A program made the position numbers and the translations under genes. From the NCBI GenBank assembly GCA_018268935.1, contig JAFDVS010000054.1, positions 1 through 62,190 of the forward strand: a stretch of 62,190 nucleotides of DNA. Reading direction: 5' to 3'. This DNA is from Acidobacteriota bacterium (GTDB taxonomy: Bacteria; Acidobacteriota; Terriglobia; Bryobacterales; Bryobacteraceae). Under the pieces are notes generated by a model. The model saw nothing but the letters and a program-made list of their open reading frames with translations. It ran no database searches and had not been told where the DNA came from. This document shows, piece after piece, positions 26,320-34,405 of the stretch (its first letter is position 1; each line of letters opens with the position of its first letter).

Positions 26320-27891
26320 TTACTCCCCTAAACGAAAGACAAACAGCCCCCGCCCCGCCGCAATCGCTACATACTGCTTACCTTCCACGCTATAGCTGAT
26401 CGGCGCCGCGCCAATGTGCCCCCCCGTCCGAAAGCGCCACAATACCTTCCCCGTCACTGCGTGCAAGGCCACAAAGTCGCTCTGCACCCCGGTCAGCACC
26501 AGGTTCCCCGCCGTGGTCAGGATCCCCGCATTGGCCGGCGAATGGATCTTAAACTCCCACTTCACATTCCCGCTCTCCGGATCAATCGCCCGCACCGCCC
26601 CATACGGTTCCTCATCCGGATTCGTCCGCTGCCCGCCCCCGTTGAACTGCGCCCCTTCCTTGAACGTCGCCTCGCCCTTGAAATAATACGCCCCCTGCTC
26701 CCGCACAGGGGCATAGAACAGGTTCGTCACCGGGTTATAGGCAGGGCTGAACCAGTTCGTCGCCCCGGCCAGCGACGGCCAGATCAAATTTCCCTCCACC
26801 GTCGGGTCCGTATTCGGAAACAGGATGGGCCTGCCATTGTCATCGAGGCCCTTAGCCCAAGTCTGCTTGGCGTAAGGTTTCCCATGTAGGTACTTTCCGT
26901 TCTCGCGATTCAATACATAGAAAAACGCGTTCCGGTTCGCGCTCAACACCACCTTCCGCTTCGCCCCGCGAAACGGGATCTCCGCCAGCACCGGCACATG
27001 GGTGGAATCCCAATCGTGCGTGTCGTGCGGCGTGAATTGAAAATGCCACTTGCGCTCCCCCGTATCCGCGTCCAGCGCCACAAAGCTATCCGAGTAGAGA
27101 TTGTCCCCCTTGCGCACATCTCCGTTCCAGTCCGGCCCCGGATTCCCGGTTCCCCAATAGATCGTGTTCGTGTCCGCATCAAACGATCCGGTCACCCAGG
27201 TTGTCGCCGAGCCCGTCTTCCATGAATCCCCAGCCCAGGTGTCGTTGCCGGGCTCGCCCGGCTCGGGAATCGTGCGGAAGCGCCACGCCCGCTTGCCCGT
27301 CTTCGCATCATAGGCGTCAATGAATCCCCGCGTCCCGTATTCGCCGCCCGCCATCCCGGTGATCACCTTATCCTTCACCGCCAGCGGCGCGCCCGTCGAC
27401 GAATAGCCCACCTTGTAATCGGCCATCGTCACGTCCCACCGCACCTTGCCCGTCTTCGCATCGAGCGCAATCAGGTGCGCGTCGATGGACCCGTAGAACA
27501 CCATGTCATCGAGCACCGCCACGCCCCGGTTCACCCGGCCGCAGCACAGCCGCAGATCGTCCGGAATCTGCCTGGTGTAGGTCCACAGCCCGGCCTGCGT
27601 CCTGGCATCGATCGCCTTCACCATATTCGGCCCGATGGTGAGATACATCACCCCATCCACCACCAGCGGCGTCGTTTCAAACGCCTCAGTCGTGTAGGTC
27701 TGCAGCACCCACTCCACCTGCAGCCGCTGCACGTTGGAAGCGTTGATCTGGCTCAGCGGCGAATAGCGCTGCCCGCTGTAATTCCCTGAGTAAGTGAGCC
27801 AGTTGTGCGGCTCTTTCCCTGCCTGCAGCAGCCGCGAATACGGCACCTGAGCCGTCAGCGTGGAAGCAAGTAACACGACAGCGAATCTCAT
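26320..27891 (-). CDS. PQQ-dependent dehydrogenase (quinoprotein)
   Basis: A 523-residue secreted eight-bladed beta-propeller quinoprotein. It has a signal peptide (MRFAVVLLASTLTA) and the family start NWLTYSGNYSGQRYSPL. The adjacent cysteines in LRLCCGRVNRG match the vicinal disulfide over PQQ in methanol- and alcohol-dehydrogenase relatives. W-motif repeats include LDAKTGKVRWDV and DADTGERKWHFQ. The propeller lacks a C-terminal haem domain. Its start overlaps the stop of a dihaem cytochrome c gene (ATGA), and that protein is the obvious electron acceptor. The substrate, probably an alcohol or sugar, is not determined. Confidence 0.92.
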   Translation of the reverse strand: MRFAVVLLASTLTAQVPYSRLLQAGKEPHNWLTYSGNYSGQRYSPLSQINASNVQRLQVEWVLQTYTTEAFETTPLVVDGVMYLTIGPNMVKAIDARTQAGLWTYTRQIPDDLRLCCGRVNRGVAVLDDMVFYGSIDAHLIALDAKTGKVRWDVTMADYKVGYSSTGAPLAVKDKVITGMAGGEYGTRGFIDAYDAKTGKRAWRFRTIPEPGEPGNDTWAGDSWKTGSATTWVTGSFDADTNTIYWGTGNPGPDWNGDVRKGDNLYSDSFVALDADTGERKWHFQFTPHDTHDWDSTHVPVLAEIPFRGAKRKVVLSANRNAFFYVLNRENGKYLHGKPYAKQTWAKGLDDNGRPILFPNTDPTVEGNLIWPSLAGATNWFSPAYNPVTNLFYAPVREQGAYYFKGEATFKEGAQFNGGGQRTNPDEEPYGAVRAIDPESGNVKWEFKIHSPANAGILTTAGNLVLTGVQSDFVALHAVTGKVLWRFRTGGHIGAAPISYSVEGKQYVAIAAGRGLFVFRLGE

Positions 27892-28661
27892 GACGGCTCC
27901 TTCAGCGAGGCCAGGTAGGCGATCAGATCCTGCAACTCATCGGCGCTCAACTTGCCGCGAAACGACGGCATCGCCGATTTCTTCGGTTCTTTGCGGATGT
28001 CTTTGAGCGCCGTCTTCACGAACACATGATTGCGCCCGCCAAAGTCGCGCAGAGCCAGCGTAAAAGTGTCTTCCGAAAGCCGCGTTCCGGTCACCGCCGC
28101 ACCCGTAACCGGCACCGCCGTCACAATGAGGTACCCATCGGGCACAGACGCTGCCGGCTCCAGCAGCGACTCGCGCAAATGCGCCGCGCTTCGCCTTGAC
28201 CCGATCACCGATAGCTCCGGTCCATTGAGCGAACCCACCGGCCGGCCAGATTCGCGAATCGAGTGGCAGCCCGCGCAACCGGCCTTCGCGTACACCGCCT
28301 TGCCCTTTTCCCGATCCCCCGGCACCGGCTTCGATTCCACTTTGCCCAGCGTGCGCACGAACGCCGCCACCTGCCGCACCTCGTTGTCGATCATGTGCCA
28401 GGCCCCTGGCATCTCGGTGCCCGGAATCCCGTTCTGGATAATGTTCACCAGCTTCTCATCACTGGTGGCTTTCTCCAGCTTCGGCTTCGACAGATCGGCG
28501 CCTTTGCCCCCGTCGCCTTGCGGTCCATGACAGTAGCCGCACGATCCTCGATACAGTTTTCCGCCTTGCTCCAGGTCCGCCGCCGATGCCGGCAACGGCT
28601 TCGGGGGTGGCGTTTGTTGCGCCGCCAAGCCTGCGGCGACAAGGAAGGCCAAAATGCGCAT
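27888..28661 (-). CDS. Dihaem cytochrome c, partner of PQQ dehydrogenase
   Basis: A 257-residue periplasmic protein with a signal peptide (MRILAFLVAAGLAAQ) and two CxxCH haem sites: CGYCHGPQGDG near residue 41 and CAGCHSIRE near residue 135. A distal Met for the first haem could be in GTEMPGAWHM and for the second in AMPSFRGKLS. The C-terminal helix DELQDLIAYLASL is typical of class I cytochromes. It is upstream of, and overlaps, the PQQ dehydrogenase gene, so it probably carries electrons from that enzyme to the respiratory chain. Confidence 0.92.
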   Translation of the reverse strand: MRILAFLVAAGLAAQQTPPPKPLPASAADLEQGGKLYRGSCGYCHGPQGDGGKGADLSKPKLEKATSDEKLVNIIQNGIPGTEMPGAWHMIDNEVRQVAAFVRTLGKVESKPVPGDREKGKAVYAKAGCAGCHSIRESGRPVGSLNGPELSVIGSRRSAAHLRESLLEPAASVPDGYLIVTAVPVTGAAVTGTRLSEDTFTLALRDFGGRNHVFVKTALKDIRKEPKKSAMPSFRGKLSADELQDLIAYLASLKEPS

Positions 28662-28694
28662 GGCCGTTATCTTACCGCAAGCAATTCGCGAGAG

Positions 28695-30746
28695 TTACAG
28701 GAACAACTTCGGCAAGTACTTCACCTCCGCCTCATACGCCTGCGCCGCAGCCGATCCCACCGCATACATCCGCTCATGCGAGGCAATCGCCCCTTGCGAC
28801 AACTCCGGATACGGCCGGTGGCAGATATCGAGGAACCCGATATTGTAATTCTCCCCATCAAACCGCCCCAGCGCCGACTGATCATAAAGCGTGAACCAGT
28901 GCACACCGACGCAGTTCGGATTCGCCGCCGCATCTTCGAAGTACACGCGGTAGGCCTTGGCCCGCTCGGTCTGATTCTCCAACCGCCCGATCCCCGATGC
29001 AGGCAATCCCGCATCGAGCGCGCCGAAGTGCCACTCGCCCACCATCACCGGTTGCCCCAACAGCTTGCCAATCTGCTCACTCGTCGCCCGAGGCAGTTTC
29101 TCCATGTAGCAATTCAAGCTGAACACGTCGAATGTCTTCATTCCCGCCACGGCCCACGCCGGAGGCACGCCCGCCCAGCGCATCCCCAGATTGAGATGAT
29201 TCGGGTCGGCTTTCTTACATGCCGTGGACAGAGTCGTGAAATAGCGCTCCACCATCTTCACCGTGAACGCTTCGAGATCGGGCGCCGCCTGCGTGGGCAG
29301 CGCCATGCGCAGTTTGCCGCGCTCCAGTTTCGCCCAACTGAGCGGCGTCTTCCACGCCCACGCCAAAGCCTGCTCATCCGGGTACTTCGCTTTCAGGAAG
29401 CGCACCAGTTCACTCCGCGTGGCGCATTCTTCGGTAGTGAATAGCATCCCCGCCGCCGGCAATTCCTTCGAAAATCCCCACGTCGGCTCGTTCATCAGAA
29501 AATAGCCGATCAATGCCGGATCCTTCGCCGTCGCCTGCAACTGCGCGGCATACGCCGCCGCATCGGCTTCAAATGAGGCATGAAACACATCCGGGAAATC
29601 GCGATAGATCATCGGCGTCTGCCGCCCGGCAAAACTCAGCGGACGCACATACGGGAAGCGAGCCTTGGCCGCCTCTCCATACTCTGACCAGTTCGCCACC
29701 GTGTTGAAGCGCAGCCGCCTCAATTCTGCCAGCGCCACCTGTGCCCACTTCTCATGCCACTGCTCTTTGCCAAACGCACGAATGAAATTCGCCACCAGGT
29801 AATTGGCGAGCTTCGCCCCGCGCCCCGCTGCGTACATCGCCGCAAATTCGCCCTCCGGATCCGGCATCCACGTCAACGCCGATTCCAATCCATCAATCCG
29901 AGCCTCGCAATCCGGCCGCACGCAATCCGCGCCCGCGGAAAAAAACGCATACCCATCCGGATCCGCCAGCCACCATCGCGACCCGTCGTGATGCGTGCGG
30001 AAAAAGCCCTTCGCCTCGGTCAGGCGCTTCGCTTTCCATCCGCCCCAGGCCGAAAACGTAGAGGGCCACTTTTGTTCGGAAGCCGTCCGCGATTGCGCCC
30101 GCAGCCGGTCCACCAGTTGCCCCACGCCCCGCGTCTTGCCCGGCCAGCGGTGAATCGTGCTCTGCCCCAATTCATCAAGCAGCGGCCCTTTCGGCAATAC
30201 GGGTTTCTCCAGCCGTGCCACCGCCGTTCGCGACGGCGACAGCGGCGTCATACACAAACGCGCCGCATCACCCGCCGTGCGCGACACGGTGAACGTCAGC
30301 CGGTCCACCTTCGCCAGATCCACGCGATCCCCACCGGCCATCGGCTTTAAGAACGCGCCTTCCCTTCCCGATTGCCAGCGGTTCTGATCCGTCAGCGACA
30401 AATCCAAACGCATGCGGAAGGAACATTGATTCAGCCCCGCGAAGCGGAACGTGAACTTCCGGCCTTGTTCTCCTTCCTGCAGTGTGATGAGAAACACCAC
30501 CAGCGTGCTCCCATCAAGCAGCATGTCCGATACCAGCGAGTGAAAGCCCGCCAGAAACCCGGGCGTGAAGCGGAACGACAATCCGTCGCCTTCGCGCGCG
30601 TCATACCAGGTGGCATTGGCGATCGGGGTATCTCCCGTCTCCGCGCGCCACGAGCCAATCGGCTCAGGCTGCGGCAGCGCCAGCGCCAACGCCGGCAGCG
30701 GCAACAACGGCGCAGCCAATAATTCCCTGCGGGTGATCGTGATCAT
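28695..30746 (-). CDS. Exported glycoside hydrolase-like protein (clan GH-A TIM barrel)
   Basis: A 683-residue protein with an export leader (ITRRELLAAPLLPLPALALA) and an N-terminal beta-sandwich of about 220 residues. A TIM-barrel domain follows in which MNEPTWG supplies the likely acid/base Glu and MVGEWHFGA the likely nucleophile Glu. That pairing is standard for retaining clan GH-A enzymes such as agarase-like or GH5-like families. The start at 30746 has GGGAGG 6 bases upstream; the open frame extends further but without support. The exact family was not recognised. The substrate is a polysaccharide by inference. Confidence 0.75.
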   Translation of the reverse strand: MITITRRELLAAPLLPLPALALALPQPEPIGSWRAETGDTPIANATWYDAREGDGLSFRFTPGFLAGFHSLVSDMLLDGSTLVVFLITLQEGEQGRKFTFRFAGLNQCSFRMRLDLSLTDQNRWQSGREGAFLKPMAGGDRVDLAKVDRLTFTVSRTAGDAARLCMTPLSPSRTAVARLEKPVLPKGPLLDELGQSTIHRWPGKTRGVGQLVDRLRAQSRTASEQKWPSTFSAWGGWKAKRLTEAKGFFRTHHDGSRWWLADPDGYAFFSAGADCVRPDCEARIDGLESALTWMPDPEGEFAAMYAAGRGAKLANYLVANFIRAFGKEQWHEKWAQVALAELRRLRFNTVANWSEYGEAAKARFPYVRPLSFAGRQTPMIYRDFPDVFHASFEADAAAYAAQLQATAKDPALIGYFLMNEPTWGFSKELPAAGMLFTTEECATRSELVRFLKAKYPDEQALAWAWKTPLSWAKLERGKLRMALPTQAAPDLEAFTVKMVERYFTTLSTACKKADPNHLNLGMRWAGVPPAWAVAGMKTFDVFSLNCYMEKLPRATSEQIGKLLGQPVMVGEWHFGALDAGLPASGIGRLENQTERAKAYRVYFEDAAANPNCVGVHWFTLYDQSALGRFDGENYNIGFLDICHRPYPELSQGAIASHERMYAVGSAAAQAYEAEVKYLPKLFL

Positions 30747-30800
30747 CGTAAACCTCCCGGATGACAAAATCGCACCGCACCTTTCGCCTGACCAAGTAGG

Positions 30801-30837
30801 GCGGACCCCCTGGTCCGCAGCCGGCCCCCCGGCCGGC
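30801..30837. repeat. Twin-hairpin palindromic element
   Basis: Two perfect 7-base stems, each with a 4-base loop, follow one another: GCGGACC/GGTCCGC and then GCCGGCC/GGCCGGC. They lie between divergent genes, upstream of the small membrane protein. The composition resembles dispersed REP-like elements that I recall from soil Acidobacteria, whose spurious translations read like GRTPWSAA. That recollection has not been checked. Confidence 0.6.
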
Positions 30838-30856
30838 CAAACTCGAGGAGATAAAG

Positions 30857-31129
30857 ATGCCCGTAGATCTGGTGCAACGTTTTTTCTGGCCCACATATTG
30901 GGCCGAACTGGCGATCTTCCTGTTGCTGGCGATGATCGTCATGTCCAAAGGTGCAGTCGGAGGCCTCATCACCTTCGTGCCCGTAGTCTTTCTACTACTC
31001 TGCGGAGCGCTCGTCGGGCTCACCGGCAGCGTCACCCTGCGTAACCTGCTCGCCGCCGTACTCGGCCTGGGCGCCTGGTTGATGATCATGGGTGTCGCCA
31101 CCTTCCTCTGGGAACAAATCAAACGCTAG
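30857..31129 (+). CDS. Small three-helix membrane protein
   Basis: A 90-residue protein with three hydrophobic segments (about residues 17-30, 36-56 and 62-83) and a basic C-terminus (WEQIKR). GAGGAG 8 bases before the ATG supports it over the overlapping minus-strand frame, which lacks such a site. No family was recognised. Its stop overlaps the 3' end of the DUF362 gene by 4 bases in convergent orientation. The function is unknown. Confidence 0.65.
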   Translation: MPVDLVQRFFWPTYWAELAIFLLLAMIVMSKGAVGGLITFVPVVFLLLCGALVGLTGSVTLRNLLAAVLGLGAWLMIMGVATFLWEQIKR

Positions 31130-32706
31130 AGCCAGCGAATCCCCTCCACCGTGTCCCCGTCATTGCGCGATCCCGTAATCAGCACGCTCAACAGCGCCTG
31201 CCCCGCGCGTGGCTTCACGCGAAACTCCATGCGGTTCATCCCCGGCTGCAATTCAATCGGATATTGGAACTGCCCGATCCGGAACCGCGTGTCCGATTCG
31301 CGGCTCACCACCGGCTGGCCATTCAGCAGCACGTGCGCATGGCCGCGCAGCCCAAACCAGAGATAGCCCTTCCGGTGCCCGCTCGCCTGCACATTCACCG
31401 CAACCTTATAGGAAGCCTGCGGCCCGGCCGGCACCTTCGTCACCTCCGCCAGATCCAGCGTATCGAACGGCGCCCGATACGCCTTCCACTTCCCCGCCCC
31501 TTCGTCAATCAGCCACTCGCGATTGCAGCGCCCGTACCACTGCTTCGGTTTCTCCCAACGCACATTGCCCCGATCGGGTTCATCGCCGCGCACGTCAATC
31601 AAACCTTCCTCCATCGTGCCCATGCCACGCCGCGCCGCCATGTGCAGAAACTCGATGTCGTGAGGCTGGAACCCAAGCTGCCGCGCCACCATCGCATCCG
31701 TCGCCACCGGATCCTCGCCCGCCAGGATGACATTGCTGCGCACCGTCTGATCGTCGCGATGCACCGAATGCTCCTGTGACTGCAACCCGCGAATGCCATC
31801 CACCACGCAGTAATCCGGCGGATGGAACGAAGCCAGGTCCACGATGAACGGATCAATGCGTCCACCCGCGGAATGCCCCGAGTGCAGATTGGCATTGTGA
31901 AACACGCCCGGAGTGGCATACGCCTCGCGCGGCGCCGTGCCCACGTAGTTCTTCAAACACGCCGTAATCCCACTCTGCAAATGCACCTTCATCACGGGGA
32001 TGGTGATGAGAAAATCGCACTTCGTAATCGTGTTCGTAACAAAGTAATCCGGCCGCGCGCCGAAGGCACCCACGCCATTGGCGGCCTTCGGCACCTGCAA
32101 GCGCAGAAATTTCCCACCCGCATCGCGCACGGCATCGTAACTCAAATCGACGTAATCGAACTTCTTCGATGGCACAGCCCGCCGGTATTCGTCCAGCATC
32201 CCGCCCAGCGATCCATGGAAGCCCGGAAACTCTTCATGCCCCCAATCGAAGTTGAAAGCGTTCACCCGCCGTCCATCCTGCGTCACCACGTTGTCCTCAG
32301 CCCGATCCTTCAGGCTGCGATACGTCCCGCCCTCGGCAATGGTGATGCGCCCCGCTTTCGTCCGCGTGGCCACATACTCCAACACGGCCTTTGTCACACG
32401 GAAGTCCGTGATGTCGCCCTTGGCATAGGAAGGATGCGGGCGCAGGAACACGATGTTCGGCTTCAGCACCACCCATGAGCCCGGCTTGATCTTTGCGTCC
32501 AGCGACCCGGCTCGCGGCGCGCCATACTCGATCGCTTGAAACACCATCTCCCGCACCTGCTCATAGGTGAGCCCATCATCCAAAGGCGCCGGCGAGCGGA
32601 GCTTTGCGTGTGTCGAGCGTACAAACCCGATCCGCGTCTTCGCGTCCACTGCCGCCGGCAATGCCGCTGCCGCCGCGGTTGTCAAAAGAAATTCGCGCCG
32701 AAGCAT
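31126..32706 (-). CDS. Exported DUF362 protein with C-terminal beta-sandwich
   Basis: A 526-residue protein with a Tat-like leader (MLRREFLLTTAAAAALPAA). Residues up to about 390 are a DUF362 domain (PGSWVVLKPNIVFLRPH, ITIAEGGTYRSL, DFLITIPVMKVHLQSGIT, LAGEDPVATDAMVARQLG). The last 120 residues form a separate beta-rich module (YLWFGLRGHAHVLLNGQPVV) like the galactose-binding-type sandwiches of glycosidases. The start at 32706 has GGAGGCAGGAA upstream and is preferred to the TTG at 32721. It follows a second DUF362 gene by 11 bases on the same strand. The function is unknown. Confidence 0.8.
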   Translation of the reverse strand: MLRREFLLTTAAAAALPAAVDAKTRIGFVRSTHAKLRSPAPLDDGLTYEQVREMVFQAIEYGAPRAGSLDAKIKPGSWVVLKPNIVFLRPHPSYAKGDITDFRVTKAVLEYVATRTKAGRITIAEGGTYRSLKDRAEDNVVTQDGRRVNAFNFDWGHEEFPGFHGSLGGMLDEYRRAVPSKKFDYVDLSYDAVRDAGGKFLRLQVPKAANGVGAFGARPDYFVTNTITKCDFLITIPVMKVHLQSGITACLKNYVGTAPREAYATPGVFHNANLHSGHSAGGRIDPFIVDLASFHPPDYCVVDGIRGLQSQEHSVHRDDQTVRSNVILAGEDPVATDAMVARQLGFQPHDIEFLHMAARRGMGTMEEGLIDVRGDEPDRGNVRWEKPKQWYGRCNREWLIDEGAGKWKAYRAPFDTLDLAEVTKVPAGPQASYKVAVNVQASGHRKGYLWFGLRGHAHVLLNGQPVVSRESDTRFRIGQFQYPIELQPGMNRMEFRVKPRAGQALLSVLITGSRNDGDTVEGIRWL

Positions 32707-32717
32707 TTCCTGCCTCC

Positions 32718-33701
32718 TCAAACCCGTTTGCGGAATGGACCGCGGGCTTCGTCAATCTCGTTTCCCCGCGTCCATATGGAGTCCGTGTTCACCACCCCAA
32801 AGCCGCGCAGTTCCATCCGGTCAAACAATGCGAGCTTCGCCGGATCGAACCCCATCACCGCCGCACCCACCGCATCCACGCACAACGCATTCTGCCCGGC
32901 AATGATCACGTTGTGATGGATCTTCCGCTCGCCGTCGTGATGATAAGACCCGCCCACAATCGCATACTCGGCCGGATGATGCAGATAGATATCATTCAAC
33001 ACATCCACGGCTTCACCAAGCGACGGCAATTTCTGTTGATTCCCCGAAAATGCCAGGTAACTCGACACCGACAGCGCCACTCCGGTCACCGGCGAGGTGC
33101 GCAGCGGCGATACGGTGATCAGCTTGTCGCATTCGCGAAAAACCCGCGCCAGCGAATACACGCCATCGGGATTCTTCGCCGCGAACGTGCGCCGCGGCGC
33201 AGCCGATTCCAGCATCTCGGCCTCAGCCAGGTTCACGTATTCAAAGCGCCGCCCCGCGAAGCGCGTGTTGCAATCTTCGATCAACGCCAGCAATTCCGGC
33301 CGCGCCGGCGCAGCTTCGGCAATCGTGAAACGCCGCCCTTGCTTCGATTCGCCATAGAGCCGCAGCAGCGCCGCCAGCAGCCGTGGATCGGTGGACGCAT
33401 CGCGCGTTTCGGTGATCTTCACCAGCACCCAGTCATCGCCGGAAACACCGCCCAGCGACATCCGCCTGCCCCGCGAGCCCAATTCCAGGGCTTTGCGCAG
33501 CATCGCTTCCACTTGTGTGTTGGTGAGTTCTTTGTGTACCGGCTGCGGATCGGCTAGTCCACGAATGGGAGTGCCGTCATGTTCCGCTCCGCCTTGGAAA
33601 CTGGAAAGAACAATGCCGATGCGCGGGGTGTTATCGACGGTGGCTGAGGCCAACATCGATTCGCTCAGCGGCTTCTTCGGACTGCTGTTGGTGTCCGGCA
33701 T
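32718..33701 (-). CDS. DUF362 protein
   Basis: A 327-residue divergent DUF362 protein: DDWVLVKITETRDASTDPRL, FTIAEAAPARPELLALIEDC, CDKLITVSPLRTSPVTGVAL and IAGQNALCVDAVGAAVMGFD correspond to the family blocks. No signal peptide is evident, unlike its partner. It lies 11 bases upstream of the longer DUF362 gene and is probably co-transcribed. The pair might act as a heteromer, one partner inside and one outside the cell, but that is speculation. Confidence 0.75.
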   Translation of the reverse strand: MPDTNSSPKKPLSESMLASATVDNTPRIGIVLSSFQGGAEHDGTPIRGLADPQPVHKELTNTQVEAMLRKALELGSRGRRMSLGGVSGDDWVLVKITETRDASTDPRLLAALLRLYGESKQGRRFTIAEAAPARPELLALIEDCNTRFAGRRFEYVNLAEAEMLESAAPRRTFAAKNPDGVYSLARVFRECDKLITVSPLRTSPVTGVALSVSSYLAFSGNQQKLPSLGEAVDVLNDIYLHHPAEYAIVGGSYHHDGERKIHHNVIIAGQNALCVDAVGAAVMGFDPAKLALFDRMELRGFGVVNTDSIWTRGNEIDEARGPFRKRV

Positions 33702-33746
33702 GTAGAGCCTGCTTCGCCTTCAGTATACACCGCAAGCCCGCTGCGC

Positions 33747-34382
33747 TTAGCTTTTTAAACACTCCGCGATTTCTTTTTCCGAAATGCTGCCTTCGCGAAT
33801 CACCCGCCAGTAGGCTTCCGTGATATCCACCGTCGTGTTACCCGGCCCGGAGCATGAGCCGCCATCCAGCACCAGGTCAATTCGCCCATCCATCGTGGCA
33901 AACGTGTCAATCCCCGTGCGGCACGTCGGCTGCCCCGAAAGATTGGCGCTGGTGGCGATCAATGGCTGATCCAATGCCTTCAAAAGCGCGTTCACCACCG
34001 GCGCTTTGGATTGCCGCATCGCCAGCCGTCCCGTGTTGCCCGTCACCTTCAATGGCACTTTCGCCGCCGCCGGCACAATCACCGTCAGCGGGCCCGGCCA
34101 GAAATGCCGCGCCAAAACCTGAAAGCGTTGCGTAATCTCCTTGGCCAATTCTTCAGCCATCAGAAGATCGCTCACAATCAGCGGCAGGGAGCGGTTGAAC
34201 TCGCGCCCCTTGGCGTCAAAGACGCGCCCCACCGCCATCAGATTGAATGGATCGGCAACGATCGCATACAGCCCGTCGGTGGGAATCGCGACGATCTTGC
34301 CCCTCCGTATGCTCGATGCCGCGCGCTCGATTGCCTCGGCGCTCGGGTTCTCCTGTTCGATTTGGATAAGATCGGTGGCCAC
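33747..34382 (-). CDS. L-threonylcarbamoyladenylate synthase (Sua5/YrdC/TsaC)
   Basis: A 211-residue cytosolic protein of the YrdC family, which makes threonylcarbamoyl-AMP from Thr, bicarbonate and ATP for the t6A37 modification of ANN-decoding tRNAs. Family marks are GKIVAIPTDGLYAIVADPF, the Lys/Arg of FDAKGREFNRSLPLIV, HFWPGPLTVIVP and PLIATSANLSGQP. It has the short YrdC/TsaC length without a C-terminal Sua5 domain. It is followed upstream (23 bases) by the fused homocysteine methyltransferase gene on the same strand. Confidence 0.93.
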   Translation of the reverse strand: MATDLIQIEQENPSAEAIERAASSIRRGKIVAIPTDGLYAIVADPFNLMAVGRVFDAKGREFNRSLPLIVSDLLMAEELAKEITQRFQVLARHFWPGPLTVIVPAAAKVPLKVTGNTGRLAMRQSKAPVVNALLKALDQPLIATSANLSGQPTCRTGIDTFATMDGRIDLVLDGGSCSGPGNTTVDITEAYWRVIREGSISEKEIAECLKS

Positions 34383-34405
34383 TTCTGTTCCGTTCGTGTG
34401 AGAGT

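Noticed and set aside
30664..31122. 152-codon minus-strand frame opposite the small membrane protein
   Set aside because: No ribosome site; the + strand frame has GAGGAG and a clean three-helix hydrophobic profile.
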